From contig NZ_CBDBDD010000005.1 of assembly GCF_965203655.1 (NCBI RefSeq), positions 1-64,000 of the forward strand: a DNA stretch of 64,000 nucleotides. Reading direction: 5' to 3'. The position numbers and the translations under genes are program-made. Shown here piece by piece: positions 24,646-33,660 of the stretch (its first letter is position 1; every line of letters starts with the position of its first letter). The notes under the pieces are model-generated. The model saw only the letters and a list, made by a program, of their open reading frames with translations. It was not told the origin of the DNA and ran no database searches. This stretch comes from Poriferisodalis sp965203655. Its GTDB lineage: Bacteria; Actinomycetota; Acidimicrobiia; Acidimicrobiales; Poriferisodalaceae.

Positions 24646-26216
24646 GGACGTTCGGCACAGGCGCGCAGCTTCGACCGCCTGCTGGGGGTCGGAGGAGTCG
24701 TGCACGTCTGCTGATCAGTGCACTCTCGCTGGGGGTCGCCGGCTCGCTGGCGCTGCTGCCGTCAGCGGCAGCCCAGTCGACCGGGGACTCCGATTCGGGG
24801 CCATTGATCACGGTGGCCCCCGAACAGGCGGACGGCAGCGCCGACGGGGCATCCGATGCGCCGCGGATTGCGGCAGTGCTCAGCGGTCCCGGCGGCGTGG
24901 GCTACTGGGTGATCGGCGTCGACGGGTCCATCGAGCCGATCGGCACAACCATCCTGCCGATCATCGGCGAACCGCCCGAGATCCATACCGACGTCATCGG
25001 AGCACGGCTCGGCGCCCCCGGGACACTTGGAGTGTGGCTGCAGCTGGCCGACGGTTCGGAGGTCCCGGTGGGTGATCCCGGTCCGACGGTGCTGACCGGC
25101 GAGGAGCGTCCCGTCGGTTGGCTGTCGGGTGTCGCCATTCGACAATTGCTGGCGGGAGCGTGGTGGACCGAGGTGGACCGCTGGTGCACTTCGGAACTGT
25201 CCGTGGGGGTCCGGATCGGTCAGACCATCATGACGGCACTGGGCGAGCGCTCGCTGGGTTTTGCGGTGGAGGAAGCGCGGGACCGCCGCATCGGCGGGAT
25301 CCTGCTGCTGGGCCCGGTGACAGAGCACGTGTGGCGCCGCATTGCTGAGCTGCAGGACTTCGCCGGACGCATCCCGCTGATCATTGCTGTGGATGAGGAG
25401 GGCGGCCGCGTGCAGCGGCTCGCTGGGGTCATCGGGCGGCTGCCGGCGGCAGCGTCCCAGGCACAGAAGTCACCGGCCGAGATCAGCGAGCAGGCAGCCG
25501 ATCACGCTCGCAAGATGGTCGAGCTCGGCTTCACGATGAACTTCGCCCCCGTGGTCGATGTCGGGGCAGGCGAAGGCATCGGCGACCGGTCATTCGGTGA
25601 CGATCCTGCCATCGTGACCGAGTACGGCATGGCGACTGTGGAAGGTCTCAGCGCCGGAGGCGTGGTGCCGGTCGTCAAGCACTTTCCCGGGCACGGCGGG
25701 GCGAGCGTCGACACTCACGATGCCCTCGCCTCGACGGCGCCCTTGGCGCAGCTACGCGCACGTGACCTGATCCCGTTCGCAGCGGTGGTGGGAAGCACCG
25801 ATGCAGCCGTGATGATCGGGCACCTCGAGGTGCCGGGATTGACGGGCGGCTTGCCGGCATCGCTGTCACCTGCGGCCATCGGCGGTCTGCTGCGAGACGA
25901 GCTGGGCCACAGCGGGTTAGTCGTGACCGACTCGCTGGTGATGGGTGCCATTCGGAGCCGCTGGCCGGTGAGCGAAGCAGCGCTCTTGGCGATCACGGCT
26001 GGTGCAGATCTCGCGCTTGTCGGCGATCTCACGGATGCTGCTGCTGCCTTTGCCGAGATTGAGACAGCGGTCTCGGAGAACCGCCTCAGCCTCGAACGCC
26101 TCGACGACGCCGCAACAAACGTGCTGCGCGCCAAGGATGTCTACGCATGCACTTTGGTCGGACGCGACGGCCTCGCCCGCACCGTGCTGTACGACCCGAC
26201 GCTCGTCGGGCGTTAG
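24642..26216 (+). CDS. Secreted glycoside hydrolase family 3 protein (beta-N-acetylhexosaminidase-like)
   Basis: 524 residues; GTG at 24642 overlaps the previous stop. There is a signal peptide (ISALSLGVAGSLALLPSAAA). Residues about 70-160 carry GVGYWVIGVDGSIEPIG-type strands like the propeller repeats of acidimicrobial cell-wall proteins. The GH3 barrel follows: IIAVDEEGGRVQRL, NFAPVVDV, the NagZ motif KHFPGHG (346-352) and nucleophile Asp430 in VVTDSLVMGAI. NagZ-type enzymes remove N-acetylglucosamine from peptidoglycan fragments, consistent with wall turnover. The final codons run into the 27-nt tandem repeat. Confidence 0.88.
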   Translation: MRTFGTGAQLRPPAGGRRSRARLLISALSLGVAGSLALLPSAAAQSTGDSDSGPLITVAPEQADGSADGASDAPRIAAVLSGPGGVGYWVIGVDGSIEPIGTTILPIIGEPPEIHTDVIGARLGAPGTLGVWLQLADGSEVPVGDPGPTVLTGEERPVGWLSGVAIRQLLAGAWWTEVDRWCTSELSVGVRIGQTIMTALGERSLGFAVEEARDRRIGGILLLGPVTEHVWRRIAELQDFAGRIPLIIAVDEEGGRVQRLAGVIGRLPAAASQAQKSPAEISEQAADHARKMVELGFTMNFAPVVDVGAGEGIGDRSFGDDPAIVTEYGMATVEGLSAGGVVPVVKHFPGHGGASVDTHDALASTAPLAQLRARDLIPFAAVVGSTDAAVMIGHLEVPGLTGGLPASLSPAAIGGLLRDELGHSGLVVTDSLVMGAIRSRWPVSEAALLAITAGADLALVGDLTDAAAAFAEIETAVSENRLSLERLDDAATNVLRAKDVYACTLVGRDGLARTVLYDPTLVGR

Positions 26217-26324
26217 CCCGAGCAATTGGCACGTGGCCGCTAGGCCGACAATCAAGCACGGGGGCGTTGGCCCGACGAGTCAGCACGGGGCCGCTAGGCC
26301 GAGCAGTAGGCACGTGGGCGCTAG
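26217..26324. repeat. 27-nt tandem repeat, four units, between convergent genes
   Basis: Four units (26217-26243, 26244-26270, 26271-26297, 26298-26324), roughly SCCGASNANTNNGCACGKGG followed by SCGYTRG. The end of the GH3 gene (CGGGCGTTAG) resembles a partial fifth unit. Three units end in CTAG. The CTAG of the fourth contains the stop of the minus-strand lipoprotein gene, and the plus gene's TAG sits at the array's left edge. The array fills the whole gap; short GGCC inverted pairs could fold, but no poly-T follows. Confidence 0.85.
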
Positions 26325-27571
26325 GGCAGCGTGACTGTCACCTCGGGCTCAGGCGGCGGGGGAGCGGTCTCAAAGTTGCGGACTACTTGGCTCCAGGTGA
26401 GCTGCCATTCCTTCCAGTTGGCCCCGACGTACGCCGGATCGGGCCGGTACGGGATCACGGTCACCCCGAACTCGCGCCATTCGGGGGTGCTCACGATGTC
26501 GCTGCGGGCCGGTCTGGATCCGAAACGATCGCTCACGCCAAACTGGAAGAGCGGCTCGCCCATGAAGTCGATCAAGCGCCCGCCAAGGGATTCATTCGGG
26601 GCACCGGCCACGACACCTGCATAGAACCCGATGCGAACGCAATCGTCGGTCACCACGGCGATGTCCAGCGCTTCGGGCAGGCCCGGCTGATAGGTGGCAT
26701 ACACGGCCGGGAGTCCGGAGGTGCCCCACGCCAGCGGCAGGCGGCCGCCGAGATCCGACAGCGTGACGGGATCAGGAGCATCCTGGCTGACCGGCCGCTG
26801 CGGCGGAGGTTCCCCGCCTGCGAATCGTTCGAAGACCGACGCCTCCCAGCTTGGCTCCAGCTCAACACCCCACCGCAGCATCTGGTCGAGAATCTGTGGC
26901 CACGGAGTCACCTCGTCGCCGTCGCGTTCGGGGTGCAGGCGCTCCAGCGCCGCCAGCAAGTACACCCCCATGCGGCTCGTCGCGGCATCCGGAATCACTG
27001 CAGTGCCAGCGTGCGCCGGGTCGTACAGCGCATCGAGACCCCGAGGCACCGGCGGCGGCAGCACGTCGAGGTCGGGCAGCTCGTCGATAGGCCGATCCGG
27101 CACGACATAAAACGACGGAAGGTAGTTCAGGCAGGCATCGATGTAGCTGAGTGGCGTCAGTGCGTGGTCCTCGACGGCCAGGCCCTCGGTCAGCGGTCCA
27201 GGCGCCAAGGGAACATAGGACTGCGTCAGACCATTCTCGACGACGAACAGCACATCCAGCGTGTCGATGCCCACCACGACATCGGCCACCGGATGAGCGC
27301 GGCTTCGGTCAAGCAGCTCGATCACGTCGTCAGGGGTGTCCTCGCGAAAGACCACGACCTCGATGCCGGTGGATTCGGTGAACGCTTCGAGCGCGTCGGC
27401 AGGCAGGTGGAAGTCGCGATGGGTGATCACTCGCACCGCGGCAGAACCCTCGCTCGTGTCTGCACAGGCCGCAGCGAATATCCCGCCGGCGCACGCCAAC
27501 ACTGCGAGGCGGCGCGCGGCTCGCACCCTCGCTGAGCCCACGGTCCGGCGCCTAAGAAAGCGACTTGCCAT
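26321..27571 (-). CDS. Thiamine-type ABC transporter substrate-binding lipoprotein
   Basis: 416 residues, ATG at 27571. The signal ends in a lipobox (GIFAAAC, Cys36). The mature protein has the periplasmic-binding fold of the ThiB/TbpA group: VRVITHRDFHLP, ADVVVGIDTLDV, LTPLSYIDACLNY, GTAVIPDAATSRMGVYLL and PEWREFGVTVIP. It would bind thiamine outside the cell for an ABC importer whose permease and ATPase are not in the window. It overlaps the upstream thiamine pyrophosphokinase gene by 20 nt, and this pairing supports thiamine as ligand. Confidence 0.87.
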   Translation of the reverse strand: MASRFLRRRTVGSARVRAARRLAVLACAGGIFAAACADTSEGSAAVRVITHRDFHLPADALEAFTESTGIEVVVFREDTPDDVIELLDRSRAHPVADVVVGIDTLDVLFVVENGLTQSYVPLAPGPLTEGLAVEDHALTPLSYIDACLNYLPSFYVVPDRPIDELPDLDVLPPPVPRGLDALYDPAHAGTAVIPDAATSRMGVYLLAALERLHPERDGDEVTPWPQILDQMLRWGVELEPSWEASVFERFAGGEPPPQRPVSQDAPDPVTLSDLGGRLPLAWGTSGLPAVYATYQPGLPEALDIAVVTDDCVRIGFYAGVVAGAPNESLGGRLIDFMGEPLFQFGVSDRFGSRPARSDIVSTPEWREFGVTVIPYRPDPAYVGANWKEWQLTWSQVVRNFETAPPPPEPEVTVTLP

Positions 27572-28256
27572 GTGTCTGCACTGCCAGAACGGTGCCCGCA
27601 GCGACGCGCACCTCGGCGGTGGGCTCGATGAACTCGTTGCTCAACCCGAGCGATGCAGCGCTGCGCAGCGGCATTGCAGCCGACAGGTTCCACCGCAAGC
27701 CGGTGGTCTGCACGCGAGCCGTGCCGCCGACTGCGAGCAGGGTCAACAGGTTGCCGTCGTTGGCGTTCAGCTCCATGGCCATAGCGGCGGTGGCCGCTCG
27801 CACCACGCTGTCGGAGACATAGGCAACGAGCCGCAGCGCCGCGTAGCAGGGCCGCGCCAGCAAGCCCACGGACGTCAGCAGGTGGTCGATTCGCCCCCCG
27901 GCACCGCTCACGACGGCGATCTGGTCTGGATCAAGGCCCCAAGCGAAGCTCAAAGCGAGATCCAGATCGCTGTGTGCCTTATCCGGCGGATGACGCCGGA
28001 GAATCAGGTCTGGCCACTGCTCACCGGCCCTGGCCAGCATCCCGGGATCGACTGAGTCGAAGTCCCCCACGACCACGTGCGGCCGCAGCCCCGATCGCAG
28101 TGCATGGGCCAGTCCCCGGTCGACGGCGATGACGCACGACGGCTCGTTTGGCGGCAGCCGCCGCGGGGCGTTGGGTCCGCCGTCGATGATCCAGATGCAG
28201 CGGGCATCGAGATGCGCCGTCTCCGATGACGACTCGTCCGACACAGCTCCCGTCAT
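27552..28256 (-). CDS. Thiamine pyrophosphokinase
   Basis: 234 residues from the ATG at 28256; GTG/ATG options further up exist. Family motifs are IAVDRGLAHALRSGLRPHVV, VVGDFDSVDPGML, HPPDKAHSDLDLALSFA and SGAGGRIDHLL; the Asp residues bind magnesium and thiamine. A C-terminal beta domain follows (ALGGTARVQTTGLRW-like). It turns thiamine and ATP into thiamine diphosphate and AMP. Coupled to the ThiB-like lipoprotein, it forms a salvage unit: capture, then activation. I looked for a TPP riboswitch in the 38-nt gap before the divergent PBP gene; there is no room. Confidence 0.9.
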   Translation of the reverse strand: MTGAVSDESSSETAHLDARCIWIIDGGPNAPRRLPPNEPSCVIAVDRGLAHALRSGLRPHVVVGDFDSVDPGMLARAGEQWPDLILRRHPPDKAHSDLDLALSFAWGLDPDQIAVVSGAGGRIDHLLTSVGLLARPCYAALRLVAYVSDSVVRAATAAMAMELNANDGNLLTLLAVGGTARVQTTGLRWNLSAAMPLRSAASLGLSNEFIEPTAEVRVAAGTVLAVQTHGKSLS

Positions 28257-28294
28257 GACACCAGTGTGATCGGCCAAGGAGTGGATCTGGCGCG

Positions 28295-30580
28295 ATGGTC
28301 GCTCGCGCCGCCGCGCCGAACCCTCGGGTTCCCCCCGGTACCTTGCAGTCCAACGTGGATGTCATCCGCCGTTTCGCTCGGCTGCCCCTGCTCGCCGTGA
28401 TGATCGCGGTTTGCGCGGCCCTCGTGACGTTCGGCGCCCGTGCTTCGGCACCGCACGTGGCCCGCACACTTGATGCAGTCGAACGTGACCGCGACCACAT
28501 CACGATCGACTTGCGTCCCGGGGCGCAGCGCACGCAGGTATTCGACTCGGTCGGCAACCCGATCGGAATCCTCGTCAACGACGTCGATCGCGAGATCATC
28601 ACGCTCGACCAGGTGCCTGCCGACGTGCTTGCCACGATCGTGGCCGTCGAGGACGCCAAGTTCTGGCTGCACAACGGCGTCGATCTGCGCGCAACTGCCC
28701 GGGCCTTGGTCTCGGGCGTCTCCGCAGGCGGCATCACCTCCGGTGGCTCCACGATCACGCAACAGATCGTCAAGTTGCGAGTCGTGGGTGACGAACGCAG
28801 CTTCAATCGCAAGATCCGCGAAGCTGTCATCGCAGCGCGGTTGGAGGAGGACTTCTCCAAGGAGGAGATCCTCGAGTTCTACGTCAACGAGATGTACCTC
28901 GGCAACGGTGCATACGGACTGCAAGCCGGTGCAGAGACCTACTTCGGCAAGGAGGTCTCCCAACTCGATGTCGGTGATGCAGCGTTCCTCGCGAGCCTCA
29001 TCCGCAGCCCGGGGCTCTTCGACGGCTTTGACCAGAACATCGCGACGATGACGCGACGACGCAGCCAGTCCCTTCAGCAGGCCGTGGATGCCGGCATCAT
29101 CACCGAGACCGAGCAGGCGGCCTTCGAGCGGCGACCATTGCCGACCCGCAACCTGTCACCGCGCCGTACTGATGTCGCTCTTCGCCGCGACTACTTCCTG
29201 GTCGAGGTGCGCAAAGCGCTGCTGGCCAACCCCGCCCTGGGCGACACGTATCAGGCCCGTTTCAGTCAAGTCTTCGGCGGCGGGCTGCGAGTGTGGACGA
29301 CGCTGCGCCCTGACCTGCAGGAGGCGATGCGCTCATCGGTGTCCGAGGTGCTTCCCGAGGGCACCGGAGAGTTCGAAGTGTCGATCGTCAGCGTCGACCC
29401 GACGACGGGAGCTGTGCTTGCCTTCATCGGCGGGCTTGCCTTCAGCGATTCCGAATTCAACCTCGCAACACAGGGACTCCGGCAGCCGGGCTCCTCGTTC
29501 AAGACCTATGTCCTGGCAGCCGCCATCGAGCAAGCCGGCTTTTACCCCTTCGACACCATCAGCGGGCAGGGACCCTGCGTGTTCCCCAATCCACCGCTTG
29601 AGAATTACGAGGTATCCAACTTTGCCAATAGCCCCGGGCGTCTGGCCACCCTGGAGGATCAAGCGACCGCCAGCTCCAATTGCGCGTTCGTCCGGCTGGG
29701 CCTGGTCACCGGTCTCGACGAGGTCGTCGAGATGGCGAATCGCCTCATCGGCCGGTCAGAAGCGGACAGCTTCCTGCCCTATCCGTCAATCTCGCTGGGA
29801 GCCCAAGAAGTCACACCGCTCGAACAAGCAGTGGGATACGGCACATTCGCCAACGGCGGCATCCGCATGGAGCCGTTCTACGTCACCCGGATCGAGAACA
29901 ACTTCGGTGAGGTGATCTACGAGCATGTGCCGCACGGCCGCAGGGTCGTGTCTGAATCGGCGGCCGACTGGGTCACAGCAGTGCTCGAGGCAAACGTGGA
30001 ATCCGGAACCGGGACACGCTCACAGCTCGACAGCGGGCAGGTATCAGCCGGAAAGACCGGTACGACACAGGCCTTCCATGACGCATGGTTCGTGGGATTC
30101 ACACCCCACATGTCGACCGCAGTGTGGATGGGTCATCCCGACGAGCAGATTCCGATGGGTGAAATCCAGGAACGACGGGCGACGGGAGGCTGGATCCCGG
30201 CCCGCATCTGGTCTGCCTACATGGGTCAGGCACTGCACGACGCTGCGCTGGCCGACTTCAGTCCGGCACCGCCCCCGCCCCGGGCCAGCCAATACCTGTT
30301 CGTGCCCGGCGACACCTGCACCATCGCCGTAACGGTGACACCGTCGGAACCGCCGCTCAGATTCGACCTGCCATGCAGCATGGTCCGCCCGACGGCCGAC
30401 AACGAGTTCGAGCCGCTGCCTGACGCGTTGTGCAGGGTCGCGGTGCCCGCACCAGACGGCGAGACGAGATTCGAGTGGATCCGCTGCACCCGGATCGCCA
30501 CCGAGCTGGCGGCCCGGGCCACGCCTTCGCCTCCCGAGGGAACCTCTAGCGTTGACGAGACCGAAGACAATCAGGCCTGA
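28295..30580 (+). CDS. Class A penicillin-binding protein (transglycosylase/transpeptidase)
   Basis: 761 residues, ATG at 28295, one N-terminal membrane anchor (LPLLAVMIAVCAALVTFGA). The GT51 glycosyltransferase domain has catalytic Glu119 in VEDAKFWLHNGVD and GGSTITQQIVKLR. The transpeptidase has Ser400 in PGSSFKTY, SSN in the second motif (TASSNCAF) and KTGTTQAFHDAWFVGF. The last 100 residues are proline-rich with four Cys. It builds glycan strands and crosslinks peptides outside the membrane. The TG helix GNGAYGLQAGAETYFGK is intact. It is divergent from the thiamine genes. Confidence 0.93.
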   Translation: MVARAAAPNPRVPPGTLQSNVDVIRRFARLPLLAVMIAVCAALVTFGARASAPHVARTLDAVERDRDHITIDLRPGAQRTQVFDSVGNPIGILVNDVDREIITLDQVPADVLATIVAVEDAKFWLHNGVDLRATARALVSGVSAGGITSGGSTITQQIVKLRVVGDERSFNRKIREAVIAARLEEDFSKEEILEFYVNEMYLGNGAYGLQAGAETYFGKEVSQLDVGDAAFLASLIRSPGLFDGFDQNIATMTRRRSQSLQQAVDAGIITETEQAAFERRPLPTRNLSPRRTDVALRRDYFLVEVRKALLANPALGDTYQARFSQVFGGGLRVWTTLRPDLQEAMRSSVSEVLPEGTGEFEVSIVSVDPTTGAVLAFIGGLAFSDSEFNLATQGLRQPGSSFKTYVLAAAIEQAGFYPFDTISGQGPCVFPNPPLENYEVSNFANSPGRLATLEDQATASSNCAFVRLGLVTGLDEVVEMANRLIGRSEADSFLPYPSISLGAQEVTPLEQAVGYGTFANGGIRMEPFYVTRIENNFGEVIYEHVPHGRRVVSESAADWVTAVLEANVESGTGTRSQLDSGQVSAGKTGTTQAFHDAWFVGFTPHMSTAVWMGHPDEQIPMGEIQERRATGGWIPARIWSAYMGQALHDAALADFSPAPPPPRASQYLFVPGDTCTIAVTVTPSEPPLRFDLPCSMVRPTADNEFEPLPDALCRVAVPAPDGETRFEWIRCTRIATELAARATPSPPEGTSSVDETEDNQA

Positions 30581-30613
30581 GCCCAAGCTCGTTGCCTCCA
30601 TCACCACAAAGCG

Positions 30614-31375
30614 ATGACATCAGACGCCTCCGAGCCAGCGCCTCCGGCGAGCCGCCTCGGGATCCTCGCACAACTGCAAGATCTCGACGTGCGGCTCGAA
30701 CAGATCGATCATCGAGTCGTTCACCTGCCCGAACGTGAGATCCGCACCGGCATCGATGCCGAGTTGACGGCGCTGGGGTCCGAGATGAGTGCGCTCGAGG
30801 TGCGGATCGGAGACTTGGAGCGACAGCAGCGCCGTCACGAGGACGAGGTCGCGCGCATCGAATCCAAGCGGGCGCAGAATTCCGAGCGTCTTTACGAGAG
30901 TCACATGACCTCGCCCAAGGAAGCCGAAGCGCTCACGGCCGAGGCAGAGGCACTCGGGCGGCGTCAGCTCGAGATCGAGGACCAGATCCTCGAACTGATG
31001 GAACAGCTCGAGCCCCTGAGCCATGAGCATGACTCGCTGGCGGATCGCCGGTCGGGGGCCGAGGCACGCCGGCACGAGGTGGATACCGTGATCGCCTCCT
31101 CCGAACGCGAGGCGCAGGCCGAGCGAGACGGGGTGCTCGGCGAGCGGGCGGCACTCGTCGCGGCGGCAGACGCAGAATCGATCTCGGAATTGATCTCGGT
31201 GTACGAGCAGCGGCGAGCCGCGGCACGTGGGGAGCCAGTCGTGGGCCGTCTCGTGGGCACGACCTGCAGCGCGTGTCACTTGGAGATTCCCTCGGTCGAT
31301 TTTGAGCGAATCGCCCGCCTCGAGCCCGACGAACTGGCCGAGTGTCCCCATTGCGGCGCCTTGCTGGTGCGCTGA
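30614..31375 (+). CDS. Coiled-coil zinc-ribbon protein (DUF164/CdsZ-like)
   Basis: 253 residues. A long coiled coil (about 15-190, rich in Glu, Arg and Leu, e.g. LDVRLEQIDHRVVHLPER) is followed by a C4 zinc ribbon: CSACHLEIP then CPHCGALLVR. This is the usual architecture and length of the bacterial DUF164 family. The family has been linked to RNA or nucleic-acid binding and, in some bacteria, ribonuclease stimulation; the exact role here is unknown. It follows the PBP gene by 33 nt and is probably in the same unit as the next two genes. Confidence 0.88.
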   Translation: MTSDASEPAPPASRLGILAQLQDLDVRLEQIDHRVVHLPEREIRTGIDAELTALGSEMSALEVRIGDLERQQRRHEDEVARIESKRAQNSERLYESHMTSPKEAEALTAEAEALGRRQLEIEDQILELMEQLEPLSHEHDSLADRRSGAEARRHEVDTVIASSEREAQAERDGVLGERAALVAAADAESISELISVYEQRRAAARGEPVVGRLVGTTCSACHLEIPSVDFERIARLEPDELAECPHCGALLVR

Positions 31376-31409
31376 GTCCCGCGGCTCAGCCTCGTCGGGA
31401 GCCTGACTG

Positions 31410-31919
31410 ATGCTGCTGTGGTTTGTGGCAACGTCGCTGCTGGCGATGCGATGGTCGTTCGGCGACCCGGCGATCGATCATCGCCTCGTTGTCGCCGGAG
31501 CACTGCTGCCCGACGTGGCGTATGCGGCGAGCGGCGGAGCGCCGTTGACGCACTCGCTGATATTGCCGTCGGCTGGTCTGGCTGTGGTGATGCTGGCAAC
31601 GATCGGGCGCCGGCGGGCTCGGCGCCGCTGGCTGACGCTGCCGATCGGGGTGTTCTGGCACCAGCTCTTCGACGGCGCATGGCTGCAGCCCAATCTGTTC
31701 TGGTGGCCCTTTGGGGGCGTGAGCACCGCCACGACACTGCCGCTCGCGTCCCGGCCGGTATGGCTGATCGTTGCGATGGAGCTGGCAGGCCTCGCCGGCT
31801 GCTGGTGGGTGTGGCGCTCCGCCGGCCTCGCGCAGGACCTTGTCCGCCGGGCAGACTTCTGGCGTGCGGGACGCTTGCGTTACTCGGTGGGACCGCAGCG
31901 TCGGGACCCCGAAGACTGA
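31410..31919 (+). CDS. Small membrane protein resembling YdjM-like metal-dependent hydrolases
   Basis: 169 residues with about four hydrophobic segments. Conserved-looking polar residues sit at membrane edges: DPAIDHRLVVAGALLPDVAYA, LTHSLILP and FWHQLFDGAW. The order of Asp, His and Asp resembles the YdjM/DUF457 family of membrane-bound putative metal hydrolases. Function is unknown. It starts 34 nt after the zinc-ribbon gene and precedes the phosphatase gene by 48 nt. Confidence 0.65.
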   Translation: MLLWFVATSLLAMRWSFGDPAIDHRLVVAGALLPDVAYAASGGAPLTHSLILPSAGLAVVMLATIGRRRARRRWLTLPIGVFWHQLFDGAWLQPNLFWWPFGGVSTATTLPLASRPVWLIVAMELAGLAGCWWVWRSAGLAQDLVRRADFWRAGRLRYSVGPQRRDPED

Positions 31920-31967
31920 TGCAGACTCTCGTGCGTCATCGGTACCCATGCTGATTCACGGACGCCC

Positions 31968-32564
31968 ATGCTGATTCTCGTGCGCCACGGGCGCACGAGT
32001 GCCAACGCAGCGGGGCTGCTGCAAGGTCGCGTCGACAATGAACTGGACGCGGTCGGCGCGAGGCAGGCAGATCAGATCGCGGCTGCGCTGTCCCGGGTCA
32101 ACGAGCGGCCGGATCGCATCATTTCCTCACCGCTGCTGCGGGCACGCCAGACGGCGCAGGCCACAGCTGAGCTGACGGGCCTGGAGGTCTCCATCGACGA
32201 GCGCTGGGCCGAGCTGGACTACGGCGAATGGGACGGAATCCCCATCACCGAAGTCCGAGCCTCCGACTGGCAGCGCTGGCGGGCCGACACCGATTTTGCA
32301 CCGCCCGAAGGCGAATCCCTGGCACAGCTCAACAGCCGCGTCAACGCGGCCTGTAACGACCTCGTCGCGGAGGCCGCAGACCGGAACGTCGCCGTCTTTA
32401 CCCACGTCTCGCCGATCAAGTCGGCCGTCCGATGGGCGCTTGGTGCTTCCGATGAGATCTCGTGGCACCTGCACGTGTCGCAGGCGCAGATCACCCGGAT
32501 CGGTTTCCGCGGAACGGCGCCACGACTCACGTCGTTTAACGAGACGACCCATCTGGATGGCTGA
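31968..32564 (+). CDS. Histidine phosphatase family protein
   Basis: 198 residues, ATG at 31968. The phosphoglycerate-mutase-like fold is shown by LVRHGRTSAN (His7 takes the phosphate), IISSPLLRARQTAQ, WAELDYGEWDG, PEGESLAQLNSRV and VFTHVSPIKSAVRWAL with the second catalytic His. Actinobacterial members act as phosphatases on sugar phosphates, alpha-ribazole phosphate or RNase H-linked products; substrate cannot be told. Its 3' end faces the RNase P RNA gene, which is on the other strand. Confidence 0.88.
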   Translation: MLILVRHGRTSANAAGLLQGRVDNELDAVGARQADQIAAALSRVNERPDRIISSPLLRARQTAQATAELTGLEVSIDERWAELDYGEWDGIPITEVRASDWQRWRADTDFAPPEGESLAQLNSRVNAACNDLVAEAADRNVAVFTHVSPIKSAVRWALGASDEISWHLHVSQAQITRIGFRGTAPRLTSFNETTHLDG

Positions 32565-32619
32565 GGGGTTGAACCAGTCGGCAACGCCGCGGCCCCGACG
32601 GATCCCCCCCCCGGGCGGT

Positions 32620-32999
32620 GAGCCGGCCTGTAGGCGGGATTCTGTCCGTCGGCTGATGCCGTCGGGGTGGCCATCCATCTGAGCGGCCTACCCGGGATCA
32701 TGAGACGGGCCGCCTGATCCCTGCTTGGCCTTGCTCCGGGAGGGGTTTGCCGATCCGCCGGAGTCGCCCCCGACGATGGTGCGCCCTTACCGCACCGTTT
32801 CACCCTTGCCTGTGACCGGGTTCGACCCGGCCCATCGGCGGTCTGCTCTCTGTTGCACTTTCCGTCGCCTCGCGGCGCCTGGTTGCGAGCCAGCTCCCTG
32901 CCCTGTGGAGTCCCGACCTTCCTCGAACTGCGCCGTTCAGGCCGCTCCGCACGTGGCGGGTTGCCATCCCAGCTCAGTCCGCGGCCACCCGGCCGACTC
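32620..32999 (-). ncRNA. rnpB: RNase P RNA, type A
   Basis: Read on the minus strand, the conserved 5' element GAGGAAGGTCGGGA is at 32924-32911, the loop GGTGCGGTAAGGGCGCACC at 32796-32778, and the 3' signature ACAGAATCCCGCCTACAGG at 32645-32627. The ends pair as helix P1: GAGTCGGCC (32999-32991) with GGCCGGCTC (32628-32620), nine pairs with one G-U. The length, about 380 nt, is usual for actinobacteria. It is the catalytic RNA that matures tRNA 5' ends. It explains the long gene-free stretch here. Exact ends are set by P1 only. Confidence 0.95.
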
Positions 33000-33031
33000 A
33001 CCGCAAATTGCAAGGTTACTTGCGACCCCGG

Positions 33032-33499
33032 TCAGCCTGACCCGCTTGTGCCTCGGCGACGGGTCTGCCGCGGGTCGAGAAGCGACCGTCGCCGCTGTCG
33101 ACCCATGGCTCCGAGCACACCGCCCAGCGATGCCAGTGACGCAGACAGCAGCATCACGAGGGGCAGGCCGAGCGCCCCGACAGCCTCACCGGGGCCGAAT
33201 CGGCGAATGATCTGCACCACCACGGCGAGGACCATCACCGGACCGGAGGTCAGGATCGCACACAGCAGGTGGTTCTCGCGCGCCCGGAAGGCGGCGACCG
33301 CACCGCCCATGATCAGACTCCCGAACAACAGACCATTCACGGCATAGGCCGCCGGGGTCTGCTCAGCTATCAGGCTGCCGCCCGCGACGCCCACGACCAG
33401 TGCAGTGCCGGTGGACACGATCGCGCCTGGCAGGAAGGCCCGGCGCTCGACGGTTCGGCCGAAGACTCTCAACAGGCTGCGCATAGGTCTTCTCACCAC
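33032..33499 (-). CDS. Small multi-pass membrane protein of unknown function
   Basis: 155 residues (150 if the ATG at 33484, MRSLLRVFG, is used). It has about four hydrophobic segments: AIVSTGTALVVGVAGGSLIA, AVNGLLFGSLIMGGAVAAF, ILTSGPVMVLAVVVQII and ALGLPLVMLLSASLASLGGV. A basic tail follows. The pattern resembles ATP synthase AtpI-like small membrane proteins, but no motif proves it and no ATP synthase gene is near. It lies just upstream of rnpB on the same strand. Confidence 0.55.
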   Translation of the reverse strand: MVRRPMRSLLRVFGRTVERRAFLPGAIVSTGTALVVGVAGGSLIAEQTPAAYAVNGLLFGSLIMGGAVAAFRARENHLLCAILTSGPVMVLAVVVQIIRRFGPGEAVGALGLPLVMLLSASLASLGGVLGAMGRQRRRSLLDPRQTRRRGTSGSG

Positions 33500-33660
33500 C
33501 CAGCGGCGAGGGGTCGATGTTGTGCGGTCTGATGTGTCCCTCGCGTGTGCGAACAGTCTGCGCTACCGAGATATGCGTCACTACTTGAACATTTCGTTGG
33601 CTACTGAACGCTCAATAAGGACTTGACAAGCGGCAGCCCATCGGCAAGATTGCGCGTGAG

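Noticed and set aside
28257..28294. TPP riboswitch ahead of the thiamine genes
   Set aside because: Only 38 nt separate the two divergent starts, and no THI-box core is visible.
32604..32613. C-rich run near the 3' end of the RNase P RNA as another phase-variable tract
   Set aside because: It lies outside any coding frame and beyond the RNA end, so length changes would have no evident switching effect.
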